The position numbers and the translations under genes were made by a program. Under the pieces are notes generated by a model, which ran no database searches, was not told the DNA's origin, and worked only from the letters and a program-made list of their open reading frames with translations. This document shows, one piece after another, positions 38,344 to 49,798 of a stretch of DNA of 64,000 nt (the first letter of the stretch is position 1; the number at the start of each line of letters is the position of its first letter). Location of the stretch: positions 1 to 64,000 of the forward strand of contig NZ_JADFFK010000005.1 of assembly GCF_015223355.1 (NCBI RefSeq), read 5' to 3'. Source of the DNA: Salipiger mangrovisoli. Its GTDB lineage: Bacteria > Pseudomonadota > Alphaproteobacteria > Rhodobacterales > Rhodobacteraceae.

Positions 38344-39321
38344 ATGAACGTTCTGATCATCGGCGGCGGCGGCTTCATCGGCCGCAAGGTCGCCCAGAGC
38401 CTCGCCGACCGCGGCAACCTGCGTGACGAACCCATCGAAAAGCTCACGCTGGCCGACATCGCGGTGCCCGAGCCCATCGAGGCGCCCTTCCCCGTCGAGA
38501 CCCGCGCCTGCGACATCACCGACCGCGCCTCGGTGGACGCTTTGATCGACGGTGATACCGACGTCATCTTCCACTTCGCCGCCGTGGTCTCGGCCCATGC
38601 CGAGGCCGATTTCGAGGCCGGCATGAAGGTCAACCTCGACGGCACGCTGAACGTGCTGGAACGCTGCCGCGCGCTCGGCACCTGCCCGGTGGTGGTCTTC
38701 ACCTCCTCGCTGGCGGTCTTCGGCGGCGAGGTGCCGGATCCGATCACCGATTTCACCATTCCCAATCCGCAAACCTCCTACGGCATGCAGAAGGCGATCG
38801 GCGAGCTGCTGCTGAATGACTATTCGCGCAAGGGTTACGTCGATGGCCGCGGCTTCCGCCTGCCGACCATCTCGGTGCGCCCGGGCAAGCCGAACCGCGC
38901 GGCCTCGTCCTTCATGTCCTCGATCATCCGCGAGCCGCTGAACGGCGAGCCGGCGATCTGCCCGGTGGATGAGGGTCAGGAACATTTCTACCTTTCGCCA
39001 AGGCGTTGCGTGGAAAACCTCATCAAGGGCGCCGAGCTCGACGCCGCGGACCTCGGCATGCAGCGCTGCATGACCATGCCGGGCCAGCGGCTGTCGATCC
39101 GCCAGATGATCGACGCGCTCACCGCGGTCGCGGGCCCCGAGCCGGCGCAGCTGATCCAGTGGGAAGAACAACCCGAGATCGCCGCCATCGTGCGCGGCTG
39201 GCGCTTCGACTACCGCTTCGACAAGGCGCTGGCGCTGGGGCTTGAAGCCGATGCCAGCTTCGAGGAGAACGTGCGCTACTACATGGAAGACGATCTTCCC
39301 GACGCCACGCCAGCTGCCTGA
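38344..39321 (+). CDS. denD: D-erythronate dehydrogenase-like NAD-dependent epimerase family protein (DenD)
   Basis: This is a 325-residue short-chain-type dehydrogenase with extended SDR architecture. The NAD fold is MNVLIIGGGGFIGRKVAQ, and the catalytic residues are Ser in FTSSLAVFG and the Tyr-xxx-Lys in YGMQK. RLPTISVRPGKPNRAASSFMSSIIREPL is characteristic of the DenD branch, which oxidises D-erythronate and similar 4-carbon sugar acids at C2. The kinase and isomerase genes that normally complete the route are not in this window. It is co-directional with dctP and gntR. Confidence 0.82.
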   Translation: MNVLIIGGGGFIGRKVAQSLADRGNLRDEPIEKLTLADIAVPEPIEAPFPVETRACDITDRASVDALIDGDTDVIFHFAAVVSAHAEADFEAGMKVNLDGTLNVLERCRALGTCPVVVFTSSLAVFGGEVPDPITDFTIPNPQTSYGMQKAIGELLLNDYSRKGYVDGRGFRLPTISVRPGKPNRAASSFMSSIIREPLNGEPAICPVDEGQEHFYLSPRRCVENLIKGAELDAADLGMQRCMTMPGQRLSIRQMIDALTAVAGPEPAQLIQWEEQPEIAAIVRGWRFDYRFDKALALGLEADASFEENVRYYMEDDLPDATPAA

Positions 39322-39329
39322 GGCCCACC

Positions 39330-40100
39330 ATGCTGACCCCGATCGTCCAGACTCCGCGCTACCGGCTGGTCGCCGAGGAGATCGCCACGCGCATCCGCGC
39401 CGGCGATTTTGCTCCCGGCACCAAGATGCCGGCGGACAAGGACCTGGTCGCCCAGCTCGGGGTCAGCCGCACCACGGTGCGCGAGGCGATGATCGCCCTC
39501 GAGCTGATGGGCTATGTGGTCACCCGCTACGGCGCCGGGGCCTTCGTCGCCGACCCGCTGCCGCCGATGCAGATCGAGCCGCAGGCGGGCGCGCAGGGCC
39601 TGCCCGGCTTCTTCGAGCTGGTCGAGGCGCGTTTCGTCATCGAACCCGAGATCGCCGCCATCGCCGCCAGCACCGTCACCCCCGCGCAGATCGCGCAGCT
39701 CTCCCGCTGCATCGAGGCGATGTGCGACGCCAGCCTGCCCTTCGAGCGGATCGAGGCGCAGGACCGCGAGTTCCACCTGATCGTTGCGCGATCCACTGGC
39801 AATTCGGTCTTCGTCTCGGTGGTCGACGAGTTCTGGCGCGTGCGCCAGCGCTATCCGGAATGGACTCGGCTCAACAACCGCCAGGGCGCCGCGGACATCG
39901 CGCGCTTCTCGCGGGACGAGCATCAGGCCATCGTCGATGCGCTGGCCTCCGGAGACGCCGACGGCGCCCGCGCGGCCATGGCGCTGCATTGCCGCAACTC
40001 CGGCCAGCCGCTGTTGGAACGCTGGCAGCTCTTCGAGGGCGAAGCGGGTGGCGAGGAGGTGCTGCACCGCCTCAAGGCGCGTGCAGGCCGGGAAGGCTGA
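39330..40100 (+). CDS. GntR-family (FCD) transcriptional regulator
   Basis: This 256-residue repressor has a winged HTH at about residues 10-75 (YRLVAEEIATRIRAGDFAPG, KMPADKDLVAQLGVSRTTVREAM) and an FCD effector domain at about 95-235 with the metal-binding His/Asp pattern (DREFHLIVARSTGN, DEHQAIVDAL, ALHCRNS). FCD regulators usually sense organic acids. It starts 8 bases after denD and probably controls dctP-denD through the palindrome at 37174-37192. Confidence 0.9.
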   Translation: MLTPIVQTPRYRLVAEEIATRIRAGDFAPGTKMPADKDLVAQLGVSRTTVREAMIALELMGYVVTRYGAGAFVADPLPPMQIEPQAGAQGLPGFFELVEARFVIEPEIAAIAASTVTPAQIAQLSRCIEAMCDASLPFERIEAQDREFHLIVARSTGNSVFVSVVDEFWRVRQRYPEWTRLNNRQGAADIARFSRDEHQAIVDALASGDADGARAAMALHCRNSGQPLLERWQLFEGEAGGEEVLHRLKARAGREG

Positions 40101-40165
40101 GGGGGCGCTGCCCCCTCTTGGCCTGACGGCCAATTCATCCCCGGCGTATTTCAAAAGAGAAGAAG
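40101..40165. repeat. Rhodobacteraceae-type intergenic repeat, copy B
   Basis: GGGGGC-GCT-GCCCCC hairpin, then GGCC-TGAC-GGCC hairpin, then CCCCGGCGTATTTCAAAA and a purine tail ending AGAAGAAG. It starts directly at the gntR stop and lies beside the katG2 terminator, just as copy A lies beside that of katG1. Confidence 0.7.
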
Positions 40166-40182
40166 CGACGAGATCCCGATGG

Positions 40183-40216
40183 AAAAGGCCCGCATGTCAG
40201 AGACATGCGGGCCTTT
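40183..40216 (-). terminator. Rho-independent terminator of katG2
   Basis: GGCCCGCATGTC and GACATGCGGGCC pair in a perfect 12-bp stem with a 3-base loop. It is flanked by AAAA on the left and TTT on the right, so it can work for katG2 (-) and for the gntR transcript (+). Confidence 0.85.
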
Positions 40217-40235
40217 CTTCATCCTGGCGCCAGGA

Positions 40236-42524
<2,289 letters not shown>

Positions 42525-42624
42525 CTAGCGGAGGCGGAAGGGTCAGGTGATTCTTGCCCGCTTACGTTGCGCCTGCGGCAGTCTGCCGCTGCGCGGAAGA
42601 TAGGTTTCAGATGTCACAAAGGGA

Positions 42625-44031
42625 TCACAGCACCATCGCAGGTGTCGGCCCGCTTTGCTCCAGCTCCCAGATCGCGCGCCACTGACCGGCGCGCCGTTCG
42701 AGCCGCAGGTAGTTGCGCTCGGCAACGTAGCGCGTGGCTTGCCCCGGCAGAGGGCGAATGCGGATCGCGCGGCCCGGAAGCGGTGCCTCGCCCAGCCCGG
42801 CCAGCGCTCCGAGGCAGCGGGCATAGGTCTTTGGCGGCGCGCGGTGCGAAATGCCCGAGGCGACGAGCTGGTGGATCTGCTCCGGCCCGCTGCCCATCTC
42901 GGCGCGGGTGGCAAGATGGATCTCGCCCGACAGCACGGTGACCGGCCCGGCCTTGCGCATGCGCAGGACCTCAGAGAGCATCCGCCGCCATTCCTCGCGG
43001 TGGGCGTGGCTCTGCCACTGGTCGCGCAGGTCGTCTTCGTATTTCTGCATCCGGGGGATCGCCATCATCAGGCTCTCGACCAGCGACAGGCGCGGCCCGA
43101 GCAGCGGCACCGAGGAGACAAGGAACGTGTGCGCGCCGCCCTCGGTGGCCTCGACCCCGCGCCAGCCCGCGGTGCCCATCACCTGCCGCCGCTCGCGCTC
43201 GGAGCGCAGGTCGGGGGCCAGCAGCGTCAGGCCCGGCAGCTCGTGTCGCCAGGACAGGCTGCGACCCTCCGGGTCAAGGAAGAGCTCGGGCACGTCTGCC
43301 TCGGTGGCGGCATGCTGGAACAGCAGGTAGGTCTCACGCGCGATGCGGAACAGCAGCTGGCCGATCGCCGAGGCGGTGGCCTCGCGCCGCAGCGAGCCCC
43401 AGCCGTCGCAGATATCGTGGTCGTCCCAGATGCAGAGCGCCGGCACCTCGGCGGAGACCTCGGCGAAGCCGGGCGCGGAGAAGGTGCGCAGATAACGCTC
43501 GAAGAAACGCGAGCGGAGGTGGGCTTCGAGATCGGCCAATGCCTCGGGCGTCGCTTCGGGCAACCGCTCCGGCCAGTCCTCGGAGAGCGGGTGCCCATGG
43601 GTGGCCTCGTCGGCGTAGATCTGATCCCCGCCCATCAGCATCAGCGCGTAGCCCGTCTCGCGGTGCTGCGCATGGAGGCGGTGCCACATCCCGTTGCGCT
43701 CGGCCGCGTCGCGCCCGAGATCGCCGTGCTCCTCGCCGTTGCAGGAGACGAAGGCTATGCGCAGGTCGCCGGAGAAATCGGTGACAACCGAACGCGTGAT
43801 GCCCTCGAAGTCATAGGCCGGCGCGGCATGCGGCAGGGTCAGATCATAACGCCAGACCCGCCTGCCCTCGCAATCGGCAAGCAGGCGCGGCGCGACGGCT
43901 TCCCCGGCGACGCGCATGTCTTCCGGCCGCTCGGCCTCGGGGCGCACCACCAGGGCGGCGATGCGCAGCGCATGGGGCTCGGCGGCCCGGAAATAGAGGA
44001 TCGGGCCGATGCGGTCGGGGGTGTCGGTCAT
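42625..44031 (-). CDS. PhoD-like metallophosphoesterase
   Basis: This 468-residue protein has the PhoD-like phosphatase fold. Metal-site motifs appear in order: RIAFVSCNG, LMLMGGDQIYAD, CIWDDHDICDGWGS and VTVLSGEIHLA. It has no signal peptide or Tat motif, unlike classical secreted PhoD, so it is probably cytoplasmic and acts on an unknown phosphoester. It lies upstream of no obvious partner, between katG2 and the asparaginase gene. Confidence 0.83.
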   Translation of the reverse strand: MTDTPDRIGPILYFRAAEPHALRIAALVVRPEAERPEDMRVAGEAVAPRLLADCEGRRVWRYDLTLPHAAPAYDFEGITRSVVTDFSGDLRIAFVSCNGEEHGDLGRDAAERNGMWHRLHAQHRETGYALMLMGGDQIYADEATHGHPLSEDWPERLPEATPEALADLEAHLRSRFFERYLRTFSAPGFAEVSAEVPALCIWDDHDICDGWGSLRREATASAIGQLLFRIARETYLLFQHAATEADVPELFLDPEGRSLSWRHELPGLTLLAPDLRSERERRQVMGTAGWRGVEATEGGAHTFLVSSVPLLGPRLSLVESLMMAIPRMQKYEDDLRDQWQSHAHREEWRRMLSEVLRMRKAGPVTVLSGEIHLATRAEMGSGPEQIHQLVASGISHRAPPKTYARCLGALAGLGEAPLPGRAIRIRPLPGQATRYVAERNYLRLERRAGQWRAIWELEQSGPTPAMVL

Positions 44032-44130
44032 GGCGGTCCTGCTCTGCCTGTGTCATCGTCAAGATAGGCAGTCGCGGCAGAAATTCCCGTGTGCGCCGAG
44101 GGCTTCCCGAGATTTTGCGGCTTTGCGCGA

Positions 44131-45123
44131 TCAGACCTTCGTGACCGCCTCGGCGATCGCCTGCATCCGGTCCGGCCCTTCGGGCAGCCCCGGCAACAGG
44201 GCGGCGAGCAGCAGGCGGGCCTTGGCGGCGCTCAGGTCCCCGGCAAGGATCGCCCCTGCCTCGACCATGGTCACCCCGCCGCCGTCGGAGCCGTAGACGG
44301 CGCGGGTCCGTCCCTCGGAACAGCGGCTGGCAAGGATCACCGGAACGCCAGCGGCGACCAGCCGCCGCGTCGCATCCGCAAAGCCCCTGGGCGCGTTGCC
44401 CCGTCCGAAGGCCTCGATCACCACGGCAGAAGCACCGCTCTTCGCGCACCATTCAAGGTAGCGCGGCGTGCTGCCGAGGCCGAGGGCCACAAGCTCGACG
44501 TCCGGGTCGAGCGCGACGGCGTCGATCCGATGACGCGGCCGTGCCGGTCGGGTGTAGAGATGAACCTCGCCCTCATCCACCTCCCCCAATTTGCCGTGGC
44601 CGTTGGAGCGGAAGGTATCGGTGCGCGAGGCATGCACCTTGCTGACGTGGCGCGCGCCGTGGATCTCGCCTTCGAAGACGATCACCGCCCCCACGCCACT
44701 CAACTCGGGCGTCGCCGCGCAGAGCAGGGCATCGCGCATGTTGCGCGGCCCGTCGGTGTCGCGTTGGCCCGCGTGGCGTTGCGCGCCGGTGAAGACCACC
44801 GGCTTGTCGGAGCTGACCAACAGCCGCGCGAGGAAGGCGCTTTCCTCCATGGTATCGGTACCATGGGTGACGACGACGCCATCGACCCCCGCCTCGGACA
44901 GCCGCGCATCGATATGTCGGCATAGCCTGTGAACGGCCTCGAGCGTCAGCGCGTTGCTGCCCGCGGCCGCGATGGTGTCGACCTCGACGGTGATCCCCGG
45001 CAGCGGCGCATTCAGGCTCTCCAGCAGCGCGTCGCCGCTGAGCCCGGCGGTGACCGCCCCACCCTCGGTCTTGGCAAAGGAGGCGATGGTGCCGCCGGTG
45101 GCGACGAGAACGATATGGGGCAT
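44131..45123 (-). CDS. L-asparaginase family protein
   Basis: This 330-residue amidohydrolase hydrolyses L-asparagine to aspartate and ammonia. The two threonine signatures are present: LVATGGTIASF at the N-terminus, and VVTHGTDTMEESAFL near residues 85-100. No signal peptide is visible, so it is the cytoplasmic type. ATG 45123 has CAGGAGGA upstream; the frame stays open above it without supporting sequence. It is divergent from the riboswitch-nrd transcript. Confidence 0.9.
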   Translation of the reverse strand: MPHIVLVATGGTIASFAKTEGGAVTAGLSGDALLESLNAPLPGITVEVDTIAAAGSNALTLEAVHRLCRHIDARLSEAGVDGVVVTHGTDTMEESAFLARLLVSSDKPVVFTGAQRHAGQRDTDGPRNMRDALLCAATPELSGVGAVIVFEGEIHGARHVSKVHASRTDTFRSNGHGKLGEVDEGEVHLYTRPARPRHRIDAVALDPDVELVALGLGSTPRYLEWCAKSGASAVVIEAFGRGNAPRGFADATRRLVAAGVPVILASRCSEGRTRAVYGSDGGGVTMVEAGAILAGDLSAAKARLLLAALLPGLPEGPDRMQAIAEAVTKV

Positions 45124-45520
45124 GCGGTCCTCCTGCGGAACGGAAACTGACGGTGTGCGACAGCTGCATAGGCGCAGGCGCGCGCGAAGGCCAGACGGCG
45201 CGCCGCGTTCGGAATTCTGCAAAGGAAGGGAGGATGCGGCGGCCCCAAGGGAGGAGAAGGGCCGCCGCCGATTTCCGGGGCTGAGGGAGGAGGAGAAAGA
45301 CCCCGAAAAAATCCTTTGACGCGTTGCCGCGTCGACAGGGCCTATCTAGGAAGACGCCGCCCCGGGAACAATCGACATTCCTGCAGAGCCGACCTGTCGA
45401 GAATGCATGGCGGCCGCCGAAGTGGCCCAAGGCGCTGTATTTCAGGGATGAGCCGCGTTGCGCCGATGCTGCATCGCGTGGCAGGAGGGCGGAATTGAGG
45501 AAGTCAACAACAACTGCATA
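45124..45520. other. Divergent upstream region without a supported gene
   Basis: About 400 bases separate the asparaginase start from the nrd promoter. TTGACG at 45316 and CTATCT at 45342 look like promoter pieces, but the 20-base spacer is too long to be convincing. Short frames on the plus strand (for example 45316-45498) lack good ribosome sites. A small RNA cannot be excluded. No known RNA family was recognised. Confidence 0.35.
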
Positions 45521-45549
45521 TTGACGCATTCGGGGTGAGATGTTCTAGA
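45521..45549 (+). promoter_or_regulatory. Candidate promoter of the riboswitch-nrdHIEF transcript
   Basis: TTGACG (45521-45526), a 17-base spacer and TCTAGA (45544-45549) place a start near 45556, just before the riboswitch. The -35 is good and the -10 is weak. No clear NrdR box pair was found nearby. Confidence 0.4.
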
Positions 45550-45562
45550 TGTAGTTGCTTTT

Positions 45563-45735
45563 CGGTTCCATCGAGTCGGGCGACGGCCCGGCGCGGCGAC
45601 AAGAGGGAAACCGGTGAAAACCCGGTGCTGCCCCCGCAACTGTAAGCGGCGAGTGAAGGCCCAAAGAGCCACTGGGACCCCCCGGGAAGGCGCGGCCGGA
45701 ACCACGACCCGCCAAGCCAGGAGACCTGCCGAGGG
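45563..45735 (+). ncRNA. Cobalamin (B12) riboswitch controlling nrdHIEF
   Basis: The class I cobalamin aptamer is clear. Conserved blocks are GAGGGAAACCGGTGAAAACC, the core GCTGCCCCCGCAACTGTAAGC, then CACTGGG, GGGAAGGCG and the terminal B12 box GCCAAGCCAGGAGACCTGCC ending near 45730. In the 110 bases before nrdH, CCTGCCG (45725-45731) can pair with CGGCAGG (45783-45789), a plausible expression-platform switch. B12 riboswitches normally turn genes off when cobalamin is present. Here that would silence the B12-independent reductase. Confidence 0.95.
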
Positions 45736-45843
45736 CCAAAACGAATGACCACGAACGGAGGGTTCGGGGCGTGCAAGATCTGCGGCAGGCACGGGGCCTG
45801 TCCGGTTGCGCGTTCCTGCCCTGCTAGCTGAGGACGCAAGAGC

Positions 45844-46065
45844 ATGATCACCGTCTACTCGAAACCCGCCTGCGTGCAGTGCACTGCCACCACCCGCGCG
45901 CTCGACGCCAAGGGTCTGGACTACAACGTGATCGACCTCACCGAGGACGACGCGGCGATGTCGCTCGTGACCGAACTGGGCTACCGCCAGGCACCCGTCG
46001 TCACCTTCGGCGAGGATCACTGGTCGGGCTTCCGCCCGGACCTGATCGCCCGCCTCGCGAACTGA
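45844..46065 (+). CDS. nrdH: Glutaredoxin-like NrdH
   Basis: This 73-residue redoxin is the electron donor for class Ib ribonucleotide reductase. The active site is CVQC (C10, C13) after MITVYSKPA, followed by the NrdH-specific APVV and the WSGFRPDLI segment that substitutes for a glutathione site. It is the first gene after the riboswitch and the first of nrdHIEF. Confidence 0.95.
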   Translation: MITVYSKPACVQCTATTRALDAKGLDYNVIDLTEDDAAMSLVTELGYRQAPVVTFGEDHWSGFRPDLIARLAN

Positions 46066-46096
46066 GGTCGGCAGGATCGGCAAAAAGGGATCGGCC

Positions 46097-46510
46097 ATGT
46101 CGGGGCTCGTCTATTTCTCCTCTGCCAGCGGCAACACCGCGCGTTTCGTCGCCAGCCTCGGCCGGGCGGCGCTGCGCATTCCGGTGTCGCCGAAAGAGAT
46201 GACGCCGGAGCCCGGTGACCCCTTCGTGCTGATCTGTCCGACCTATTCCGACGGCGAGGGCCGCGGCGCGGTGCCGAAACAGGTGATCCGCTTTCTGAAC
46301 GATCCGGCCCGCCGCGCGCTGCTGCGCGGCGTGATTGCCGGCGGCAACCGCAATTTCGGCGAGACTTTCGCGCTCGCTGGCCGAGTCATTGCGCAAAAAT
46401 GCAACGTCCCCCTGCTCTACAGTTTCGAGCTGGCGGGAACGACCAAGGATTTCGCCCGCGTCAACGACGGGCTCGACGCTTTCTGGGGGACCCCATGCTT
46501 GACCGCCTGA
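46097..46510 (+). CDS. nrdI: NrdI flavodoxin-like protein
   Basis: NrdI is a 137-residue flavoprotein that supplies oxidant to assemble the dimanganese-tyrosyl cofactor of NrdF. The FMN phosphate loop is [22 protein letters not shown] is the second flavin contact, and [18 protein letters not shown] is the NrdI-specific loop. It overlaps nrdE by 16 bases. Confidence 0.95.
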   Translation: MSGLVYFSSASGNTARFVASLGRAALRIPVSPKEMTPEPGDPFVLICPTYSDGEGRGAVPKQVIRFLNDPARRALLRGVIAGGNRNFGETFALAGRVIAQKCNVPLLYSFELAGTTKDFARVNDGLDAFWGTPCLTA

Positions 46511-48618
46511 ACGAGACGCTGGACTACCACGCGCTCAACGCCATGCTGAACCTCTACGATGCGGACGGCAACATCCGCTTCGAGGCCGACCGTATGGCGG
46601 CGCGGCAGTATTTCCTGCAGCATGTGAACCAGAACACCGTGTTCTTCCACTCGCTGACGGAAAAGCTCGGCTACCTTGTCGAGGAAGGCTACTACGAGGC
46701 CGAGGTGCTCGCCCAGTATGAGCAGAGCTTCCTGCAGAAGATCTGGGACGCGGCCTTTGCCAAGAAGTTCCGCTTCCCGACCTTCCTCGGTGCGTTCAAG
46801 TATTACACCTCCTACACGCTGAAGACCCGCGACGGGAAACGCTTCCTCGAACGCTACGAGGACCGCGTGGTCATGGTCGCGCTGGCGCTGGCGCGCGGAG
46901 ACGAGGGGCTGGCGATGTCCTTCATGGAAGAGATCCTGTCGGGCCGCTTCCAGCCCGCCACGCCGACTTTCCTCAACGCGGGCAAGAAGAGCCGGGGCGA
47001 GCTGATCTCCTGCTTCCTGCTGCGCATCGAAGACAACATGGAAAGCATCGGCCGGGCGATCAACTCGTCGCTGCAGCTGTCGAAGCGCGGCGGCGGCGTC
47101 GCCCTGATGCTGACCAACATCCGCGAGGCCGGTGCGCCGATCAAGGGCATCGAGAACCAGTCCTCGGGCGTGATCCCGGTGATGAAGCTTCTTGAAGACA
47201 GCTTCTCCTACGCAAACCAGCTGGGCGCGCGTCAGGGCGCGGGCGCGGTCTACCTCAACGCGCACCACCCCGACATCCTCAAGTTCCTCGACACCAAGCG
47301 CGAGAACGCCGACGAGAAGATCCGCATCAAGACCCTCAGCCTTGGCGTGGTGATCCCCGACGTGACCTTCGAACTCGCCAAGCGCAACGAGCCGATGTAC
47401 CTGTTCTCGCCGCATGACGTGCAGAAGGTCTACGGCGTGCCCTTCTCCGAGATCTCGGTGACCGAGAAATACGAGGAGATGGTCGAGGACAAGCGCATCC
47501 GCAAGACCAAGATCAACGCCCGCGCGTTCTTCCAGACGCTGGCCGAGATCCAGTTCGAGAGCGGCTATCCCTACATCATGTTCGAGGACACGGTGAACCA
47601 GATGAACCCGGTGGACGGGCGCATCACCATGTCGAACCTCTGCTCGGAGATCCTGCAGGTGGCCGAGGCGTCGGAGTTCAACGACGACCTGAGCTATTCC
47701 AAGCTCGGTACCGACATCTCGTGCAACCTCGGCTCGCTCAACATCGCCAAGACCATGGACGGCCCGGACTTCGGCGCCTCGATCGAGACCGCGATCCGCG
47801 CGCTGACCGCCGTGTCGGAAATGTCGGCCATCGACTCTGTGCCCTCGATCCGCCGCGGCAACGACGAAAGCCGCGCGATCGGCCTTGGCCAGATGAACCT
47901 GCATGGCTACCTCGCCCGCGAGCACGTGCATTACGGCTCGGACGAGGGCGTCGAGTTCACCTCGGTCTACTTCGCCGCCGTGGCCTACCACGCGCTGCGC
48001 GCCTCCTGCGCCATGGCGCGGGAAAAGGGCATGACCTTCAAGGGCTTCGAGAAGTCGAAATACGCCGACGGCAGCTTCTTCGAGAAATACGTCACCCGCG
48101 ACTGGCTGCCTGTGAGCGAGACGGTCACCCAGCTCTTTGACGGTATCACCCTGCCCACCCGCGCCGACTGGGAGGCGCTGAAGGCCGACGTCATGGCGCA
48201 CGGGCTCTACAACCGCAACCTGCAGGCGGTGCCGCCGACCGGCTCGATCAGCTACATCAACAACTCGACCTCCTCGATCCACCCGATCGTGTCGAAGATC
48301 GAGATCCGCAAGGAAGGCAAGATCGGCCGCGTCTACTACCCGGCCGCCTTCATGAACAACGAGAACCTCGAGTATTACCGCGACGCCTACGAGATCGGTC
48401 CGGAGAAGCTCATCGACACCTATGCCGCGGCCACCGAGCACGTCGACCAGGGCCTGTCGCTGACGCTGTTCTTCCCCGCCGAGGCCACCACGCGGGACAT
48501 CAACCGCGCGCAGATCTACGCGTGGAAGAAGGGGATCAAGACGATCTACTACGTGCGCCTGCGCCAGACCGCGCTGGAAGGCACCGAGGTGCAGGGCTGC
48601 GTCTCCTGCACGCTCTGA
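46495..48618 (+). CDS. nrdE: Class Ib ribonucleotide reductase alpha subunit NrdE
   Basis: This catalytic subunit reduces ribonucleoside diphosphates to deoxy forms. The 707-residue product starts at ATG 46495 inside the nrdI end. Active-site cysteines are in [10 protein letters not shown] and the radical/reduction pair in [10 protein letters not shown] with SCNLGS. The catalytic loop is [20 protein letters not shown]. The C-terminal redox pair is GCVSCTL, served by NrdH. The N-terminal ATP cone of class Ia is absent, as expected for class Ib. Confidence 0.96.
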   Translation: MLDRLNETLDYHALNAMLNLYDADGNIRFEADRMAARQYFLQHVNQNTVFFHSLTEKLGYLVEEGYYEAEVLAQYEQSFLQKIWDAAFAKKFRFPTFLGAFKYYTSYTLKTRDGKRFLERYEDRVVMVALALARGDEGLAMSFMEEILSGRFQPATPTFLNAGKKSRGELISCFLLRIEDNMESIGRAINSSLQLSKRGGGVALMLTNIREAGAPIKGIENQSSGVIPVMKLLEDSFSYANQLGARQGAGAVYLNAHHPDILKFLDTKRENADEKIRIKTLSLGVVIPDVTFELAKRNEPMYLFSPHDVQKVYGVPFSEISVTEKYEEMVEDKRIRKTKINARAFFQTLAEIQFESGYPYIMFEDTVNQMNPVDGRITMSNLCSEILQVAEASEFNDDLSYSKLGTDISCNLGSLNIAKTMDGPDFGASIETAIRALTAVSEMSAIDSVPSIRRGNDESRAIGLGQMNLHGYLAREHVHYGSDEGVEFTSVYFAAVAYHALRASCAMAREKGMTFKGFEKSKYADGSFFEKYVTRDWLPVSETVTQLFDGITLPTRADWEALKADVMAHGLYNRNLQAVPPTGSISYINNSTSSIHPIVSKIEIRKEGKIGRVYYPAAFMNNENLEYYRDAYEIGPEKLIDTYAAATEHVDQGLSLTLFFPAEATTRDINRAQIYAWKKGIKTIYYVRLRQTALEGTEVQGCVSCTL

Positions 48619-48633
48619 CCCGAACGCCGGACC

Positions 48634-48682
48634 GGGGGCGCTGCCCCCGGACCCCCGGCGTATTTGAGGAACAATGAAGAAG
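48634..48682. repeat. Rhodobacteraceae-type intergenic repeat, copy C
   Basis: GGGGGC-GCT-GCCCCC hairpin followed by GGACCCCCGGCGTATTTGAGG and the purine tail AACAATGAAGAAGG. It lacks the second hairpin of copies A and B. Unusually it sits inside an operon, in the 120-base gap between nrdE and nrdF. Confidence 0.75.
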
Positions 48683-48726
48683 GGGCGCGCGCGCCTCGCA
48701 AGGGACGAGGGCCGCTGGCCCGATAA

Positions 48727-49713
<987 letters not shown>

Positions 49714-49744
49714 GCGCCGCGCCAGGCCCGGCCCAGACTTGCAA

Positions 49745-49777
49745 AGCGCCGCCCGATCCCTCGGGCGGCGCTTCTTC
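49745..49777. terminator. Bidirectional terminator after nrdF
   Basis: AGCGCCGCCCGA and TCGGGCGGCGCT form a perfect 12-bp stem with a 4-base loop, followed by TCTTC on the plus strand. It lies between nrdF and the convergent TonB-receptor gene. Confidence 0.75.
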
Positions 49778-49798
49778 GTGTGATGCATCAACTACGGA

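Noticed and set aside
45316-45498. A small gene or small RNA between the asparaginase gene and the nrd promoter
   Set aside because: The promoter-like TTGACG has poor spacing, the short frames lack ribosome sites, and no RNA family signature is present.
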